Shown: positions 9,818 to 18,971, counted from the stretch's first letter. The stretch: 64,000 bases of DNA from Phocaeicola dorei (GCF_013009555.1 NZ_CP046176.1:4681501-4745500); one strand, 5' to 3'. Translations and numbers: made by a program. Notes: generated from the sequence alone by a model not told the origin.

Positions 9818-10345
9818 ATGCAGATTTTATTCAGGAGAAGAAACCATAAAGAAGAGCACTTCGAACGACTGTTCGCAGAGATGTACCCACGCCTCGTCCG
9901 CTTTGCCGCTACCTTGATGGACAATACGGAAGAAGCCAAGGACATAGTAAGCGAAACCATGGAACAAGCCTGGAAGGAGTTCGACCAACTGAAGGAAAAC
10001 ACCCGTAGCGCCTGGCTCTATGCCACCGTACGTAATGGGTGCCTCAACCGTTTGAAGCATTTGAACGTGGAACAGCAACACACCGACCGCCTCACCGAAG
10101 CCACCCGTGCAGAAATGAATCAAGGTTATCGTGCACACGAGGCACTGTTGCAGCAAGCGGAAAACATAGCCCGCAGTTTGCCCGAACCAACTTGTACTAT
10201 CTTACGAAGCTGCTATTGGGAGAAAAAAACATATCAACAGGTAGCCGAAGAACTGGGAATCAGCCCCGACACCGTGAAAAAACATATATCAAAAGCATTG
10301 CGGACTCTGCGCGAAGCGATGCTGGGAAAGGAGGAGAAACAATGA
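9818..10345 (+). CDS. RNA polymerase ECF sigma factor
   Basis: A 175-residue ECF sigma factor. Region 2 (about 15-80) has FERLFAEMYPRLVRFAATLM and EEAKDIVSETMEQAW. Region 4 (about 115-165) has TYQQVAEELGISPDTVKKHI, the helix-turn-helix that reads the -35 element. It overlaps the FecR gene by ATGA (10342-10345), so synthesis of sigma and anti-sigma is probably translationally coupled. By family knowledge it would be held at the membrane by the FecR partner and released when the STN-type receptor just upstream binds ligand. Confidence 0.88.
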   Translation: MQILFRRRNHKEEHFERLFAEMYPRLVRFAATLMDNTEEAKDIVSETMEQAWKEFDQLKENTRSAWLYATVRNGCLNRLKHLNVEQQHTDRLTEATRAEMNQGYRAHEALLQQAENIARSLPEPTCTILRSCYWEKKTYQQVAEELGISPDTVKKHISKALRTLREAMLGKEEKQ

Positions 10346-11352
10346 AAAAGGAGTTTTCAACAAATGACCACATCCATCCGGACAGCGGAAAGGATACCCA
10401 TAACCAAAGCTCCCAAGAAAACGGGACTTGGAATGACCATCAATTGGAACAGCTCTTCGGTGAAGCATTGGGGGATACTCCCACCGCGGACGAAACCCGG
10501 AAAGCCTGGCAGACATTCATCCGTCGTCACCGTATCAGACACCAATCTATCCGCCGGATAATGATACTAGGTATAGCCGCCGCTGTCATCGCCTTGGCAC
10601 TTGTATTCCAGCCTTTACTGCAACCTGAGCAGCAGGAAGTGGAAGTCTTCACTTCACTGGAAGTTCCTGAGGAAATTACTTTTCGGGAAGAAGGGAAAAG
10701 GATAATTGTAAGCACCCCGCCCGCTACCATTACCTCCGTTCAATTAAGCGACGGAAGCAAGGTATTGCTCAGCGCAAACAGCCGTCTGGAGTATCAGAAA
10801 GAGTTTACAGATACCATTCGCAGTGTCAAACTAAGCGGAGAGGCCCGTTTTGAAGTAGCCAAAGACGCTTCCCACCCCTTTATAGTCTGCACCGAGCAAC
10901 TACAAACACGAGTATTGGGAACGGTGTTCGATGTGAAAGCCTATCCCCGTTACTCGCCGGATGTCATCCTCTATCAAGGACGAGTGAATGTAAGTCATAC
11001 CAAGCGCCGTCAAAGCCGGGAAATGCACCCGGGGGAACAAATATCCTTGGATAAACAAGGAAAACTCCAATTGAAAAGAGTCGATACGGAGAAGAGAAAA
11101 GGATGGGCGGAGAATAAATTTTCTTTTGACAATACCGACTTGAGGCAAGTCATGCAAGAAATAGGTTCATGGTATAACATCAGCATCGTATTCCGTTCAC
11201 GTCCGTTGCTGGACGAACGCATCTATTTCCATATCAACCGCCAACTCCCGATGAATACCGTACTGGATGCGCTGAATGATTTGAAAATCGCACAGTTCAC
11301 CATGAAAGAAGGAAAAATAATAGTGGAAACACCACAAGACAAGAAACGATAA
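10342..11352 (+). CDS. FecR family anti-sigma factor
   Basis: 336 residues from the ATG at 10342, which is preceded by GGAGGAG-like purines. The longer open frame to 10039 is an overlap with the sigma gene. The order is a cytoplasmic N-terminus (1-70) with a sigma-binding-like helix, a membrane segment IMILGIAAAVIALALVFQPL (about 74-93), a periplasmic FecR domain (VQLSDGSKVLLSANSRLEYQ, LSGEARFEVAKDASHPF, LGTVFDVKAY) and a C-terminal DUF4974-type domain (FSFDNTDLRQVMQEIGSWYN). It would hold the ECF sigma at the inner membrane and read the STN domain of the receptor encoded upstream. Confidence 0.88.
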   Translation: MKKEFSTNDHIHPDSGKDTHNQSSQENGTWNDHQLEQLFGEALGDTPTADETRKAWQTFIRRHRIRHQSIRRIMILGIAAAVIALALVFQPLLQPEQQEVEVFTSLEVPEEITFREEGKRIIVSTPPATITSVQLSDGSKVLLSANSRLEYQKEFTDTIRSVKLSGEARFEVAKDASHPFIVCTEQLQTRVLGTVFDVKAYPRYSPDVILYQGRVNVSHTKRRQSREMHPGEQISLDKQGKLQLKRVDTEKRKGWAENKFSFDNTDLRQVMQEIGSWYNISIVFRSRPLLDERIYFHINRQLPMNTVLDALNDLKIAQFTMKEGKIIVETPQDKKR

Positions 11353-11473
11353 CATCAATGGGAGTTCAATAAACAAGCCTATATTTTCATCTGGAGATTA
11401 AAATATCAGCGTTCTTTTCATCTTCAGGTGAGAACCATTCGGTTTATCCCCCTGTGCTAAAGAACCTACAGCA

Positions 11474-12715
11474 TTATCTCTTTTTCCAGTCCCCTCGTGT
11501 GAAATCGGGAATCTCCACCGGAACACTGCCCTGCCGCACGGAACGCTCGCTCAGTTCCGTAATGCAGGACCATTCGGCGGCATCATACACATCCTGATCC
11601 AACGGCAAACCGTTCCTCAAACAATGAATAAGCCGATAGTCCATGATATAATTCATTTCATTCGGCATATTCTTCCGCCGGGCCTCTTCTCCGATAACAG
11701 CTGTAAAAGGATGTTTATACTGCTCCATCATTCGCTCAAACTGCTCGCCGGACAAAGGCTCTTTTCCGTATTTATCCAGCATAAGACAGGGAACGGGATA
11801 TTTCTGCATGAATCCCTTCGTGCCGCACACCGTCTGATGGCGGCTGTACGGGCGAGGAGTGGTCACATCATATTGCAACAAGATAGTTCTTCCTTTTGCG
11901 GTATGAATCAGCGTGGTATTCACATCCCCCATCTCATAATTCTGTGCCGCTTCTTCGGAGGATGCGCCAAACACCTGTCCGGCATAAGCAGACAGACCGG
12001 CCTGACGCGAGGACATGGAAACCAGATACTCCATACGGTCTCCCCGATGAATATTCATCCATTGGCAGACAGGCCCCAAACCGTGAGTAGGATAAGGATT
12101 CCCCGTATGCTGCTGACTGTAAAGCTTTATCCAGTGATTGTGATACCCACCCGCTTTTTCATCTGCAAAATAATGCTTGCGCAAGTCATGGATGTATGCC
12201 CCCTCGGCATGAGTGATCTCTCCCAACACCCCCTGCTGCACCATGTTCAATGTAGTCAGGGCAAATGCATCGTAACAACAGTTCTCCAGCATCATGCAGT
12301 GACGGCGGGTTTCTTCGGCTGTATCCACCAAACGCCAGCAATCGGCCACACTCATGGCGGCAGGAACCTCCAAAGCGACATGGCGTCCCTGCTGCAAAGC
12401 ATAAACCGCAATCTCGGTATGAGTCAGCCAGTCTGTACAAATATAAACAAGATCTATCTCTTTACATTCGCACATCCTGCGCCACATCCCCTCTTCTGAA
12501 TAGTTCTCAGCCTTGGGGCGGCCGGACTCCTGCAAAATCCGCTCTGCACGCTCTATGTTTTCCTTCCGCAAATCACAAAGCGCTTTCACCTCAATGCCTT
12601 CCAGGTGCATATATCTCTCGAGTGCAAGAATGCCCCTGTTTCCTAATCCGACAAAACCGATCCGAACTACGGGGATGGCAGGGCAGGTTAAATTAAGTAC
12701 GTTGGGTCGTTTCAT
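11474..12715 (-). CDS. Gfo/Idh/MocA family oxidoreductase, GH109-like
   Basis: A 413-residue NAD(P)-binding protein. The Rossmann motif is [17 protein letters not shown] (about 17-33). The cofactor/sugar segment includes [12 protein letters not shown], in the position of the EKP motif, and the C-terminal alpha/beta domain has [19 protein letters not shown], typical of GH109 enzymes that use NAD+ for redox-assisted cleavage of alpha-N-acetylgalactosamine. Unlike many GH109 proteins it has no Tat signal or lipobox, so it is predicted to be cytoplasmic. A sugar dehydrogenase role cannot be excluded. It has its own promoter and lies next to the integrase fragment that begins the foreign-looking island. 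Confidence 0.78.
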   Translation of the reverse strand: MKRPNVLNLTCPAIPVVRIGFVGLGNRGILALERYMHLEGIEVKALCDLRKENIERAERILQESGRPKAENYSEEGMWRRMCECKEIDLVYICTDWLTHTEIAVYALQQGRHVALEVPAAMSVADCWRLVDTAEETRRHCMMLENCCYDAFALTTLNMVQQGVLGEITHAEGAYIHDLRKHYFADEKAGGYHNHWIKLYSQQHTGNPYPTHGLGPVCQWMNIHRGDRMEYLVSMSSRQAGLSAYAGQVFGASSEEAAQNYEMGDVNTTLIHTAKGRTILLQYDVTTPRPYSRHQTVCGTKGFMQKYPVPCLMLDKYGKEPLSGEQFERMMEQYKHPFTAVIGEEARRKNMPNEMNYIMDYRLIHCLRNGLPLDQDVYDAAEWSCITELSERSVRQGSVPVEIPDFTRGDWKKR

Positions 12716-12735
12716 GGACTGCTTTATTTTTCTGA

Positions 12736-12743
12736 CAAAGATA
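12736..12743 (-). promoter_or_regulatory. Promoter -7 element for the GH109-like gene
   Basis: On the minus strand TATCTTTG matches TAnnTTTG, 20 bp upstream of the ATG at 12715. Confidence 0.5.
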
Positions 12744-12803
12744 AAGAGAAAATTCGAGAATGGGAGCGGATTGGAGCAAGAAGGTTGTAAACAAGGGATT
12801 TAG

Positions 12804-13121
12804 AGAGAATCGAACTGCGATATCGAAGCCAAACCGAAGCCATCGAAAAGCCAACTGAAACCGGGCGACAACTATGTTACCGCCGAGAAAGTTCGCAATG
12901 CCTATTTAGGTTTGGGCATGAACCACGAGACGCAGGTCGGTAAACTCAAAAGCCTGCGCAGCTATTGGAAATACTGCGTCGTTTACAAACACCTCGCGGA
13001 GTTCGTCGAAAAGCGATACAAGGCCAGTGATATTGCGCTGAAAAAGCTCACTCCGACATTCATCACCGACTTCGAGTTGTTCCTCAAAGTGGAAAAGGAC
13101 CACTGCAATAACACGATCTAG
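12804..13121 (+). pseudogene. Tyrosine recombinase (phage-type integrase), N-terminal fragment
   Basis: An open frame bounded by stops, with no good start codon, encodes about 105 residues resembling the arm-binding and SAM-like core-binding domains of Bacteroidetes tyrosine integrases (AEKVRNAYLGLGMNHETQ, SYWKYCVVYKHLAEFVEKRY, KASDIALKKLTPTFITDFEL, then FLKVEKDHCNNT). The frame then stops at TAG and none of the catalytic domain (R...HxxR...Y) follows. It is therefore a decayed remnant of an integrated element, at the left edge of the oxidoreductase island. Confidence 0.72.
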
Positions 13122-13208
13122 TCGTATACAGAGGAATAAAAATTTAAGTAAAAAACAGCCGTATAAAACGGTTGTTCTTATTTGTATCTTGAACAAATAT
13201 CTTGTTGT

Positions 13209-14036
13209 TTAGCGGACAGATATATCTTTCCTATACTCTGACGGTGTTGTCTTCATCCTCTTTTGCACATACCGACTGAAATAAGAAACAGACGAGAAAT
13301 TCATTCGCTCGGCAATCGTAGTTAAAGACAACTCTTTTTGTCGCAGCAAGCGGGTAATCTCTTGAAGAGTAAAACGATCAATCCAATAAGTGGCAGGTTT
13401 GCCGCTTACCTTTTTACATATCTCCGACAGATAATGAGGTGTTATGCAAAGCCGGGATGCATAAAAATCGAGATCTCGATTTCGGATATATTCGCCGTTA
13501 TATAACAGTTCTATGAAATTTCGCAGTAAGACCGTAATACGCTCCGATACCTGCATGGTATTCTGACTGCGTGCATGAATATCATAAAGGTCGAGGATGT
13601 GCGCCGTAAGCAGGCTTCCCATCAATTCTTCCCAAAACAGATGCTCTTTATCTTTCAGACGTTGCCGGATACAGCGCATTGCCTGCTCGCATACTTGAAA
13701 ATCATGAGAGGAAAGTTTCATGACCGGATTCTGCAAGAGTGATAGATACCCAATAATGCCGTAATTGCTGCGAATAGCAATCGAGGAAACGAACGCATCC
13801 GAAAGGTTCATCAGGATACCTTGAAAGTCTTCGGAGTCCGAAAATTCCGATACGAGTGTGGCGTTGGGCAGAATTACATAATCCCCGGCCGCGATGTTAT
13901 AACGGGTATCCTGAAACGTGAAACCCATATTTCCTCCGCTGCAAAGAATATGGATTACTCTTCCTGCATATCGTAAAGCATTAAATTCCTGCAATGTATC
14001 AGCAAAAATAATCCCGTCGAAGTCTGTATGTGTCAT
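13209..14036 (-). CDS. AraC family transcriptional regulator of the oxidoreductase cluster
   Basis: 275 residues from the ATG at 14036, chosen because AGGAAA lies just upstream; the frame is open to 14138, but that extension overlaps the promoter region. The N-terminal part is a cupin-type sensor (VIHILCSGGNMGFTFQ, YNIAAGDYVILPNATLV). The C-terminal double HTH has RDLDFYASRLCITPHYLSEI and TTIAERMNFSSVSYFSRYVQ, ending in KTTPSEYR. It is transcribed divergently from the aldo/keto reductase operon, so it most likely controls that operon in response to a small molecule. Confidence 0.88.
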   Translation of the reverse strand: MTHTDFDGIIFADTLQEFNALRYAGRVIHILCSGGNMGFTFQDTRYNIAAGDYVILPNATLVSEFSDSEDFQGILMNLSDAFVSSIAIRSNYGIIGYLSLLQNPVMKLSSHDFQVCEQAMRCIRQRLKDKEHLFWEELMGSLLTAHILDLYDIHARSQNTMQVSERITVLLRNFIELLYNGEYIRNRDLDFYASRLCITPHYLSEICKKVSGKPATYWIDRFTLQEITRLLRQKELSLTTIAERMNFSSVSYFSRYVQKRMKTTPSEYRKDISVR

Positions 14037-14053
14037 TTCTCTTTCATTTCCTG

Positions 14054-14061
14054 CAAAAATA
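14054..14061 (-). promoter_or_regulatory. Promoter -7 element for the AraC gene (minus strand)
   Basis: TATTTTTG on the minus strand fits TAnnTTTG, 17 bp before the chosen ATG. Confidence 0.45.
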
Positions 14062-14127
14062 ACGAAAAACCACGAATAGTGAAAATTCTTCCCCGAATAA
14101 TGAAACAATAAAATGATAGGTACCCTG

Positions 14128-14135
14128 TAACTTTG
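14128..14135 (+). promoter_or_regulatory. Promoter -7 element of the reductase operon
   Basis: TAACTTTG fits TAnnTTTG, 26 bp before the ATG at 14162. It shares a short divergent region with the AraC promoter, so a regulator bound here could control both. Confidence 0.5.
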
Positions 14136-14161
14136 CATCAGAATTAAAAACCATAAAGGAT

Positions 14162-15010
14162 ATGAAAAATGTAAGATTAAGCAATGGAGTAATGATGCCT
14201 GCTATCGGGTTCGGTGTCTTTCAGATTCCTGAAAACGAAACGGAACGAGCCGTAAATGATGCTATCGAGATCGGTTATCGGAAATTCGATACGGCCGCTG
14301 CTTATTTCAACGAGGAACAGTTGGGAAATGCCATCCGGCAAAGCGGCATTAAACGAGAGGAGTTTTTCATAACCACCAAATTGTGGGTGCAGGACTACGA
14401 ATACGACGATGCTCTGCGCGCTTTCGACCTCTCGATGAAAAAACTCGGGTTGGACTACCTCGACCTCTACTTGATGCACAAACCCTACGGGAATTACTAT
14501 GCCGCATGGCGGGCGATGGAGCGGCTCTATAAAGAGGGACGCATCCGGGCTATCGGGGTTACGAGTTTCTCTAATGAACGCCTACAAGACCTTTTCTTGC
14601 ATAACGAAATAAAACCCGTCGTAAACCAGCTTGAAACGCATCCGTTTTTCCAGCAGCAGGCTGCCAATGCTTTCTTACAGCAGGAAGGCATCCAGCACGA
14701 AGCATGGGCGCCTTTTGCCGAAGGGCAGAATGACATATTCAATCATCCTACATTGAAAGCGATAGCAGAGCAACACGATAAGGGGGTCGGAGCCGTGATT
14801 CTTCGCTGGCTGAACCAGCGCAACATCGTAGTTATCCCGAAATCCGTACATAAGGAACGGATGATCGAGAACTTCAATATTCTCGATTTTACGCTGTCCA
14901 AAGAGGAAATGGATGCCATCGCCCTGCTGGAGACAGGGAAAAGTCCTATCTACGATGACATGGATTTACTTACGGTAAAAGGTATCGGGTTGCACAAAAT
15001 CCATGAATGA
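14162..15010 (+). CDS. Aldo/keto reductase
   Basis: A 282-residue AKR-type TIM-barrel oxidoreductase. The tetrad positions are visible: Asp and Tyr in KFDTAAAYFNEEQLG, Lys in EFFITTKLWVQDY and His in LDLYLMHKPYGNYY. The NADPH-binding end is VVIPKSVHKERMIENFNILD. It reduces aldehydes or ketones with NAD(P)H; the substrate is unknown. It is first in a tight series with a second aldo/keto reductase 43 bp downstream. The two are clearly related but diverged, so they are not a recent duplication. Confidence 0.88.
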   Translation: MKNVRLSNGVMMPAIGFGVFQIPENETERAVNDAIEIGYRKFDTAAAYFNEEQLGNAIRQSGIKREEFFITTKLWVQDYEYDDALRAFDLSMKKLGLDYLDLYLMHKPYGNYYAAWRAMERLYKEGRIRAIGVTSFSNERLQDLFLHNEIKPVVNQLETHPFFQQQAANAFLQQEGIQHEAWAPFAEGQNDIFNHPTLKAIAEQHDKGVGAVILRWLNQRNIVVIPKSVHKERMIENFNILDFTLSKEEMDAIALLETGKSPIYDDMDLLTVKGIGLHKIHE

Positions 15011-15053
15011 TTTCAAAAAACAAATAGAATATTAACCCTTAAAACAGAATCAT

Positions 15054-15917
15054 ATGCAGACTGTAAAATTGAACAACAGCATCGAAATGCCGGTATTAGG
15101 ATATGGTGTATTTCAAGTATCGCCCGAAGAGTGCGAGCGTTGCGTACTCGATGCCATCGACGCGGGTTATCGGTTGATAGACACGGCGCAGGCGTATTAT
15201 AACGAAGAGGGCGTGGGTAATGCCGTCGCCAGATGCGGCGTGTCCCGTGATGAACTTTTTCTCACGACCAAAGTGTGGATTACCAATGCCGGAGAGGAAA
15301 AGGCAACCCGCAGCATCGACGAATCGCTCCGTAAGTTGCGCACCGATTACATCGACCTGCTGCTTATCCATCAGCCGTTTAGCGACTATCCGGGAACATG
15401 GCGGGCGATGGAGAAAGCGGTAAAGGCCGGAAAAGTCCGTGCCATTGGGCTATCGAATTTCTATCCCGACCGCTTCGTGGATATGGCCGAATGTGCCGAA
15501 ATAAAACCTGCCGTAAACCAACTAAAAACCAATGTATTCAGTCAGCAGTGGGATGCTGAAGCTGAAATGAAGCCCTATGATACACGTATCATGGCTTGGG
15601 CCCCACTGGCACAAGGCGATCCCGACCTTCTGACCAATCCCATACTGACGGCTTTGGCCGAACGATACAATAAAACGGTACAGCAAGTCGCCCTGCGTTA
15701 CTTGGTGCAACGCGGCATCATCGCCATCCCGAAAAGCACGCATATCGAGCGAATGAAACAAAATCTGGATGTATTCGATTTCACACTTACACCGGAAGAT
15801 ATGGAAAGTATCCGTCCGCTCGACAAACCTGCCGACTTCCGCTGGTCGCACCGTAATCCCGAACTCGTAAAATTCCTTCTGAATTACGACAAGCAATTTA
15901 ACCCTAATAACAAATAA
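15054..15917 (+). CDS. Aldo/keto reductase (second copy)
   Basis: A 287-residue AKR with the same tetrad pattern: LIDTAQAYYNEEGVG, ELFLTTKVWITNAG and IDLLLIHQPFSDYPGTW, and the cofactor motif IAIPKSTHIERMKQNLDVFD. It resembles the 2,5-diketo-gluconate/methylglyoxal reductase type of AKR used for small carbonyl compounds. It ends 6 bp before the short-chain dehydrogenase gene. Substrate unknown; carbonyl detoxification is a reasonable inference from the company of reductases. Confidence 0.88.
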   Translation: MQTVKLNNSIEMPVLGYGVFQVSPEECERCVLDAIDAGYRLIDTAQAYYNEEGVGNAVARCGVSRDELFLTTKVWITNAGEEKATRSIDESLRKLRTDYIDLLLIHQPFSDYPGTWRAMEKAVKAGKVRAIGLSNFYPDRFVDMAECAEIKPAVNQLKTNVFSQQWDAEAEMKPYDTRIMAWAPLAQGDPDLLTNPILTALAERYNKTVQQVALRYLVQRGIIAIPKSTHIERMKQNLDVFDFTLTPEDMESIRPLDKPADFRWSHRNPELVKFLLNYDKQFNPNNK

Positions 15918-15923
15918 TAACCC

Positions 15924-16673
15924 ATGTATAAGTCATTGAACAACAAAGTCGCTCTTGTAACCGGAGCCGGGACGGGCATCGGAAGAGCTATTGCCCAACG
16001 TCTGGCCGATGAAGGTGCTAACGTATTGATTGTAGGCCGCACGGAAACGACACTTGTCGAAACGGCTGCTTACAGTGATAAAATCTCCTATCTTGCCATC
16101 GACCTCGAATCGGAAGACGGGATACGCACTATCATCCGTACTGTCGGAGAACGGTACGGTCGTCTCGACATTCTTGTCAATAATGCCGGATGGGCACCCG
16201 TCACCCCGTTTGCAACGATGAAAATCGACGAATACGACAAGGTATTCGCCATCAACGTGCGTGCCGTTGTCATGCTGACACAGGCCTGCCTGCCGATGAT
16301 AAAGGCAGCAAAAGGCAATATCCTGAATGTCACGACAACTATGACAACCAATCCTATCGCGACGATGGCGAACTATGCCGCCTCGAAAGCTGCCGTCTAT
16401 ACCATGACACGTGCATGGGCGAAAGAGTTGGCAAAAGACGGCGTGCGTGTCAATTCACTCGGCGTGGGGCCCATCGAAACCCCTATTTACGGCAAGACCG
16501 AGCTTTCGGACGAGGCCGCGAAAGCCCACAAGGATATGGTAACGAAGAGCGTGCCTCTCGGTAGAATGGGACAGCCCGAAGAGGTTGCCGCCGTCGTCGC
16601 TTTCCTGACGAGCGACGAAGCCAGCTTCGTAACCGGAGCCGACTATAAAGTGGACGGTGGTGTAGGTGCATAA
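15924..16673 (+). CDS. Short-chain dehydrogenase/reductase (SDR)
   Basis: A 249-residue classical SDR. The dinucleotide motif is TGAGTGIG (13-20), with NNAG at about 86-89 and the YxxxK active site at Tyr151/Lys155 in YAASKAAVYT. The position of the usual catalytic serine is occupied by threonines (LNVTTTMTT, about 135-143), which some SDRs tolerate. The C-terminus VTGADYKVDGG is typical. It would oxidise or reduce an alcohol/ketone with NAD(P). It is in an operon with the two aldo/keto reductases and the flavodoxin-fold enzyme. Confidence 0.88.
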   Translation: MYKSLNNKVALVTGAGTGIGRAIAQRLADEGANVLIVGRTETTLVETAAYSDKISYLAIDLESEDGIRTIIRTVGERYGRLDILVNNAGWAPVTPFATMKIDEYDKVFAINVRAVVMLTQACLPMIKAAKGNILNVTTTMTTNPIATMANYAASKAAVYTMTRAWAKELAKDGVRVNSLGVGPIETPIYGKTELSDEAAKAHKDMVTKSVPLGRMGQPEEVAAVVAFLTSDEASFVTGADYKVDGGVGA

Positions 16674-16693
16674 AACAAATAACAATAAAAAGA

Positions 16694-17257
16694 ATGAATA
16701 TGAAAAATGTATTGATTATCAGCGGCCATACAAACCTTGCCGCATCTGTAGCCAATAAAACGATTCTCGAAACCCTGAACGAACGGCTGCCGGAAGCCGA
16801 AATCGTAAAGCTGGATGAACTCTATCCCGATTTCAAAATCGACGTGGAAGCCGAACAGCAGAAATTGCTCCGGGCAGACATCATCGTATTGCAGTTCCCC
16901 CTTTTCTGGTACTCCGCACCCTCCATATTGGAACGCTGGATGGAAGAGACTTTCCGTCACGGATTCTCGCACGGAAGTACCGGAGACAAACTCAAAGGCA
17001 AGAAACTCGTTCTCTCTTTCACAACGGGAGCACCCGAAGCATTGTATAGCCACAAGGGGGCGATGGGCTACACCATAGACGAATTTTTAGCTTGCTACAA
17101 AGCAACCTGCCGACTGACGCACATGGAGTATAGCGGCAGTGTTTATACCTGCGGCGTAAGTTACGGCAACCGTACCACACCGGAACTTATCGAGCAACAA
17201 AGAAATATATCAGTAGCGCACACCGAACGTCTTATCGAATTACTCGAAACGCTCTAA
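16694..17257 (+). CDS. NAD(P)H oxidoreductase, flavodoxin-like fold
   Basis: A 187-residue protein with a flavodoxin-2 fold. The N-terminal beta strand and phosphate loop are NVLIISGHTN. The characteristic segment of KefF/MdaB-type quinone reductases is IIVLQFPLFWYSAPSILERW (about 75-94), followed by a glycine-rich segment (TTGAPEALYSHKGAMGYT). It would be an FMN or FAD enzyme reducing quinones or other electrophiles. It is last in the reductase operon. Its stop overlaps the start of a truncated regulator frame (TAATG at 17255-17259). Confidence 0.85.
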   Translation: MNMKNVLIISGHTNLAASVANKTILETLNERLPEAEIVKLDELYPDFKIDVEAEQQKLLRADIIVLQFPLFWYSAPSILERWMEETFRHGFSHGSTGDKLKGKKLVLSFTTGAPEALYSHKGAMGYTIDEFLACYKATCRLTHMEYSGSVYTCGVSYGNRTTPELIEQQRNISVAHTERLIELLETL

Positions 17258-17385
17258 TGCTTGAAGACAGACTACATAATTTCGATGATATAGTATTCAG
17301 TTGCTTCCTACCCGATGACTGGCTGAATGAATTTCGTATGCCGCAACACGTACTCGTGTATGTTTATGCTGGTTTTCTACTTTGA
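17257..17385 (+). pseudogene. Truncated 42-codon frame after the reductase operon (regulator-like debris)
   Basis: An ATG overlapping the preceding stop opens a frame reading MLEDRLHNFDDIVFSCFLPD, then about 22 more residues to a stop. It has the look of the N-terminus of an AraC-type sensor (QHVLVYVYAG resembles the cupin entry strand), but nothing follows in frame. It is probably the start of a gene lost by deletion. Family assignment is tentative. Confidence 0.35.
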
Positions 17386-17417
17386 TGGCCTGATGCTGTT
17401 CGCTTTATAAAAAATAA

Positions 17418-17606
17418 TTCTCCACCGAGTTCCACTTAAACAAACTCGAAGAAACGGATTTATTTACTTATAAAACGAACATTTATGATACATCATACCA
17501 TGCGGATCGTTTGGTGGAATCCGCCACCCAAACCGTCACAGAAGAACTGTTCCGCGACTTCGGCAATACACTCCGCATCCTCTGCGACGAAGACGTTCAA
17601 CAGTAA
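17418..17606 (+). pseudogene. C-terminal gene fragment of unknown family
   Basis: A 62-codon open stretch without a start codon ends at a TAA; it includes KLEETDLFTYKTNIYDTSYH and VTEELFRDFGNTLRILCDED. The composition is coding-like and a frame change separates it from the fragment upstream. It could be the remains of the same gene or of another. I do not recognise the family. Confidence 0.35.
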
Positions 17607-17670
17607 ACATAAGCCTTTTTATCCATACAACTAAGGTCTTTATTCCTATTATCTTCTATAGTCTTCCGGT

Positions 17671-17747
17671 GCAGACCGTACAGTCCACTGTAGCAGACCG
17701 TACAGTCCATTACGGCAGACTCTACAGTCCATTACAATGGACTGTAG
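17671..17747. repeat. 22-bp tandem repeat, three units, ending in a perfect palindrome
   Basis: Three units start at 17671, 17693 and 17715, each GCAGAC followed by two variable bases, TACAGTCCA and a short variable tail. The third runs into an 11-bp perfect inverted repeat (17722-17732 CTACAGTCCAT with 17737-17747 ATGGACTGTAG, 4-nt loop). The rest of 17607-17861 shows no gene. Confidence 0.75.
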
Positions 17748-17861
17748 AAGGTTTCAATATAAAAGCCCTTAAGCATCCGGAAGAAAACACTTAGCCAAAG
17801 AGAAGATGGCACTTAAGAACCGCTTTATAACCAGACAGGTCCCTTTTCCGGGAAAAAACAA

Positions 17862-17907
17862 AGAGGATGTGTCCGGGCCGAAGTGACAGCCACAGGACAC
17901 ATCCTCT
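17862..17907. terminator. Strong hairpin terminator downstream of the GH130 gene
   Basis: A 13-bp perfect stem, AGAGGATGTGTCC (17862-17874) with GGACACATCCTCT (17895-17907), is flanked by A-rich and T-rich sequence, so it can act in both directions. It lies 30 bp beyond the 3' end of the minus-strand GH130 gene. Confidence 0.75.
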
Positions 17908-17937
17908 GTTTTCTAATGAGAACAGTACAAACTGTGC

Positions 17938-18939
17938 TTAAATAATAGAAGTACGCTTGGTAAATTCTATAATTTCAGGAATATAACCGAATGCCAGACC
18001 GGTCACCGTATCGGCACAACCATAATAAACGGCTACCCGTCCCGTTGCCGGATCATGCAAAGCCGCACAAGGGAAGCATACATTGGGCACATCACCCATA
18101 CATTCGTAAGGTTCACGCGGAGAGAGGAGATAAGGTCCCGAACGGAACTTCACCTTCCAAGGCTCGTCCAAATCAAGCAATGCCGATCCAAAGGCATAGA
18201 CATAACCATTGCAGGAACGAAGCACACCGTGGTAGAACAACAACCAGCCTTCACTGGTTTCGATAGGAATAGGACCGGCACCTATTTTCAAGCACTGCCA
18301 TGCACTCTGTTCAAAAGGCGCAGGCGACATGACATGCCGATGGCGTCCCCAAAACTCCAAGTCGGGCGACTCGCTATAATAAATATCTCCGAAAGGAGTA
18401 TGCCCGTTGTCACTGGGACGGCTCAACATGGCAAAATTACCATTAATCTTGCGAGGGAACAGCACGCCATTACGGTTGAAAGGCAGGAAAGCATTCTCCA
18501 CCTGGTGGAACGTCTTGAAATCCGTAGTCCATGCCACGCCGATGGTGGGCTGGCCCTTATATCCGTTACACCAAGTCACATAGTAACGGTCATCGATAAA
18601 GCAGACACGCGGGTCATAACCATACACCCATTCACCTATCTCGGGGATATCACACTGGAACTGCAACTTCTCCGGATTGATGTCCCAATGAACGGCATCC
18701 TTGCTGAATCCCACATGAAGCGCCATCCGGCGGTTTGTATCATCACAACGGAACACTCCGGCATACCCTTCGCCGAAAGGTACTACCGCACTATTGAATA
18801 TACTATTGGATGTAGGCAGCAAATCACGGGGAATGATAGGATTCGCACTACATCTCCACATTACATTTTTACAACCTTCGGGACGCTCCTCCCACGGCAT
18901 ACCGGGCAACGGATTGCCCGCAATCTTCAATTCACTCAT
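17938..18939 (-). CDS. Glycoside hydrolase family 130 mannoside phosphorylase
   Basis: A 333-residue cytoplasmic protein (no signal peptide) with a five-bladed propeller of the GH130 type. Typical elements are [37 protein letters not shown] (holding the conserved Asp that acts as proton donor), [20 protein letters not shown] and [20 protein letters not shown]. Family members phosphorolyse beta-1,4-mannosides, for example mannosyl-GlcNAc from N-glycan cores or mannobiose and mannosylglucose, releasing mannose 1-phosphate. The MFS transporter gene just upstream in the same operon suggests uptake of the disaccharide. With GH92 genes nearby, the N-glycan core disaccharide is the likely substrate, by inference. 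Confidence 0.88.
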   Translation of the reverse strand: MSELKIAGNPLPGMPWEERPEGCKNVMWRCSANPIIPRDLLPTSNSIFNSAVVPFGEGYAGVFRCDDTNRRMALHVGFSKDAVHWDINPEKLQFQCDIPEIGEWVYGYDPRVCFIDDRYYVTWCNGYKGQPTIGVAWTTDFKTFHQVENAFLPFNRNGVLFPRKINGNFAMLSRPSDNGHTPFGDIYYSESPDLEFWGRHRHVMSPAPFEQSAWQCLKIGAGPIPIETSEGWLLFYHGVLRSCNGYVYAFGSALLDLDEPWKVKFRSGPYLLSPREPYECMGDVPNVCFPCAALHDPATGRVAVYYGCADTVTGLAFGYIPEIIEFTKRTSII

Positions 18940-18971
18940 ATTCTCTTTTTTGTTAGGTTAATGGTTTTTCT

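Noticed and set aside
12912-13121. TTG-started 69-codon gene
   Set aside because: It is the 3' part of a longer open frame with no start, resembling an integrase N-terminus, so it is treated as a fragment, not a gene.
17671-17747. Possible CRISPR array
   Set aside because: The repeat units are back to back with no spacers of normal length, there are only three, and no Cas gene is near.
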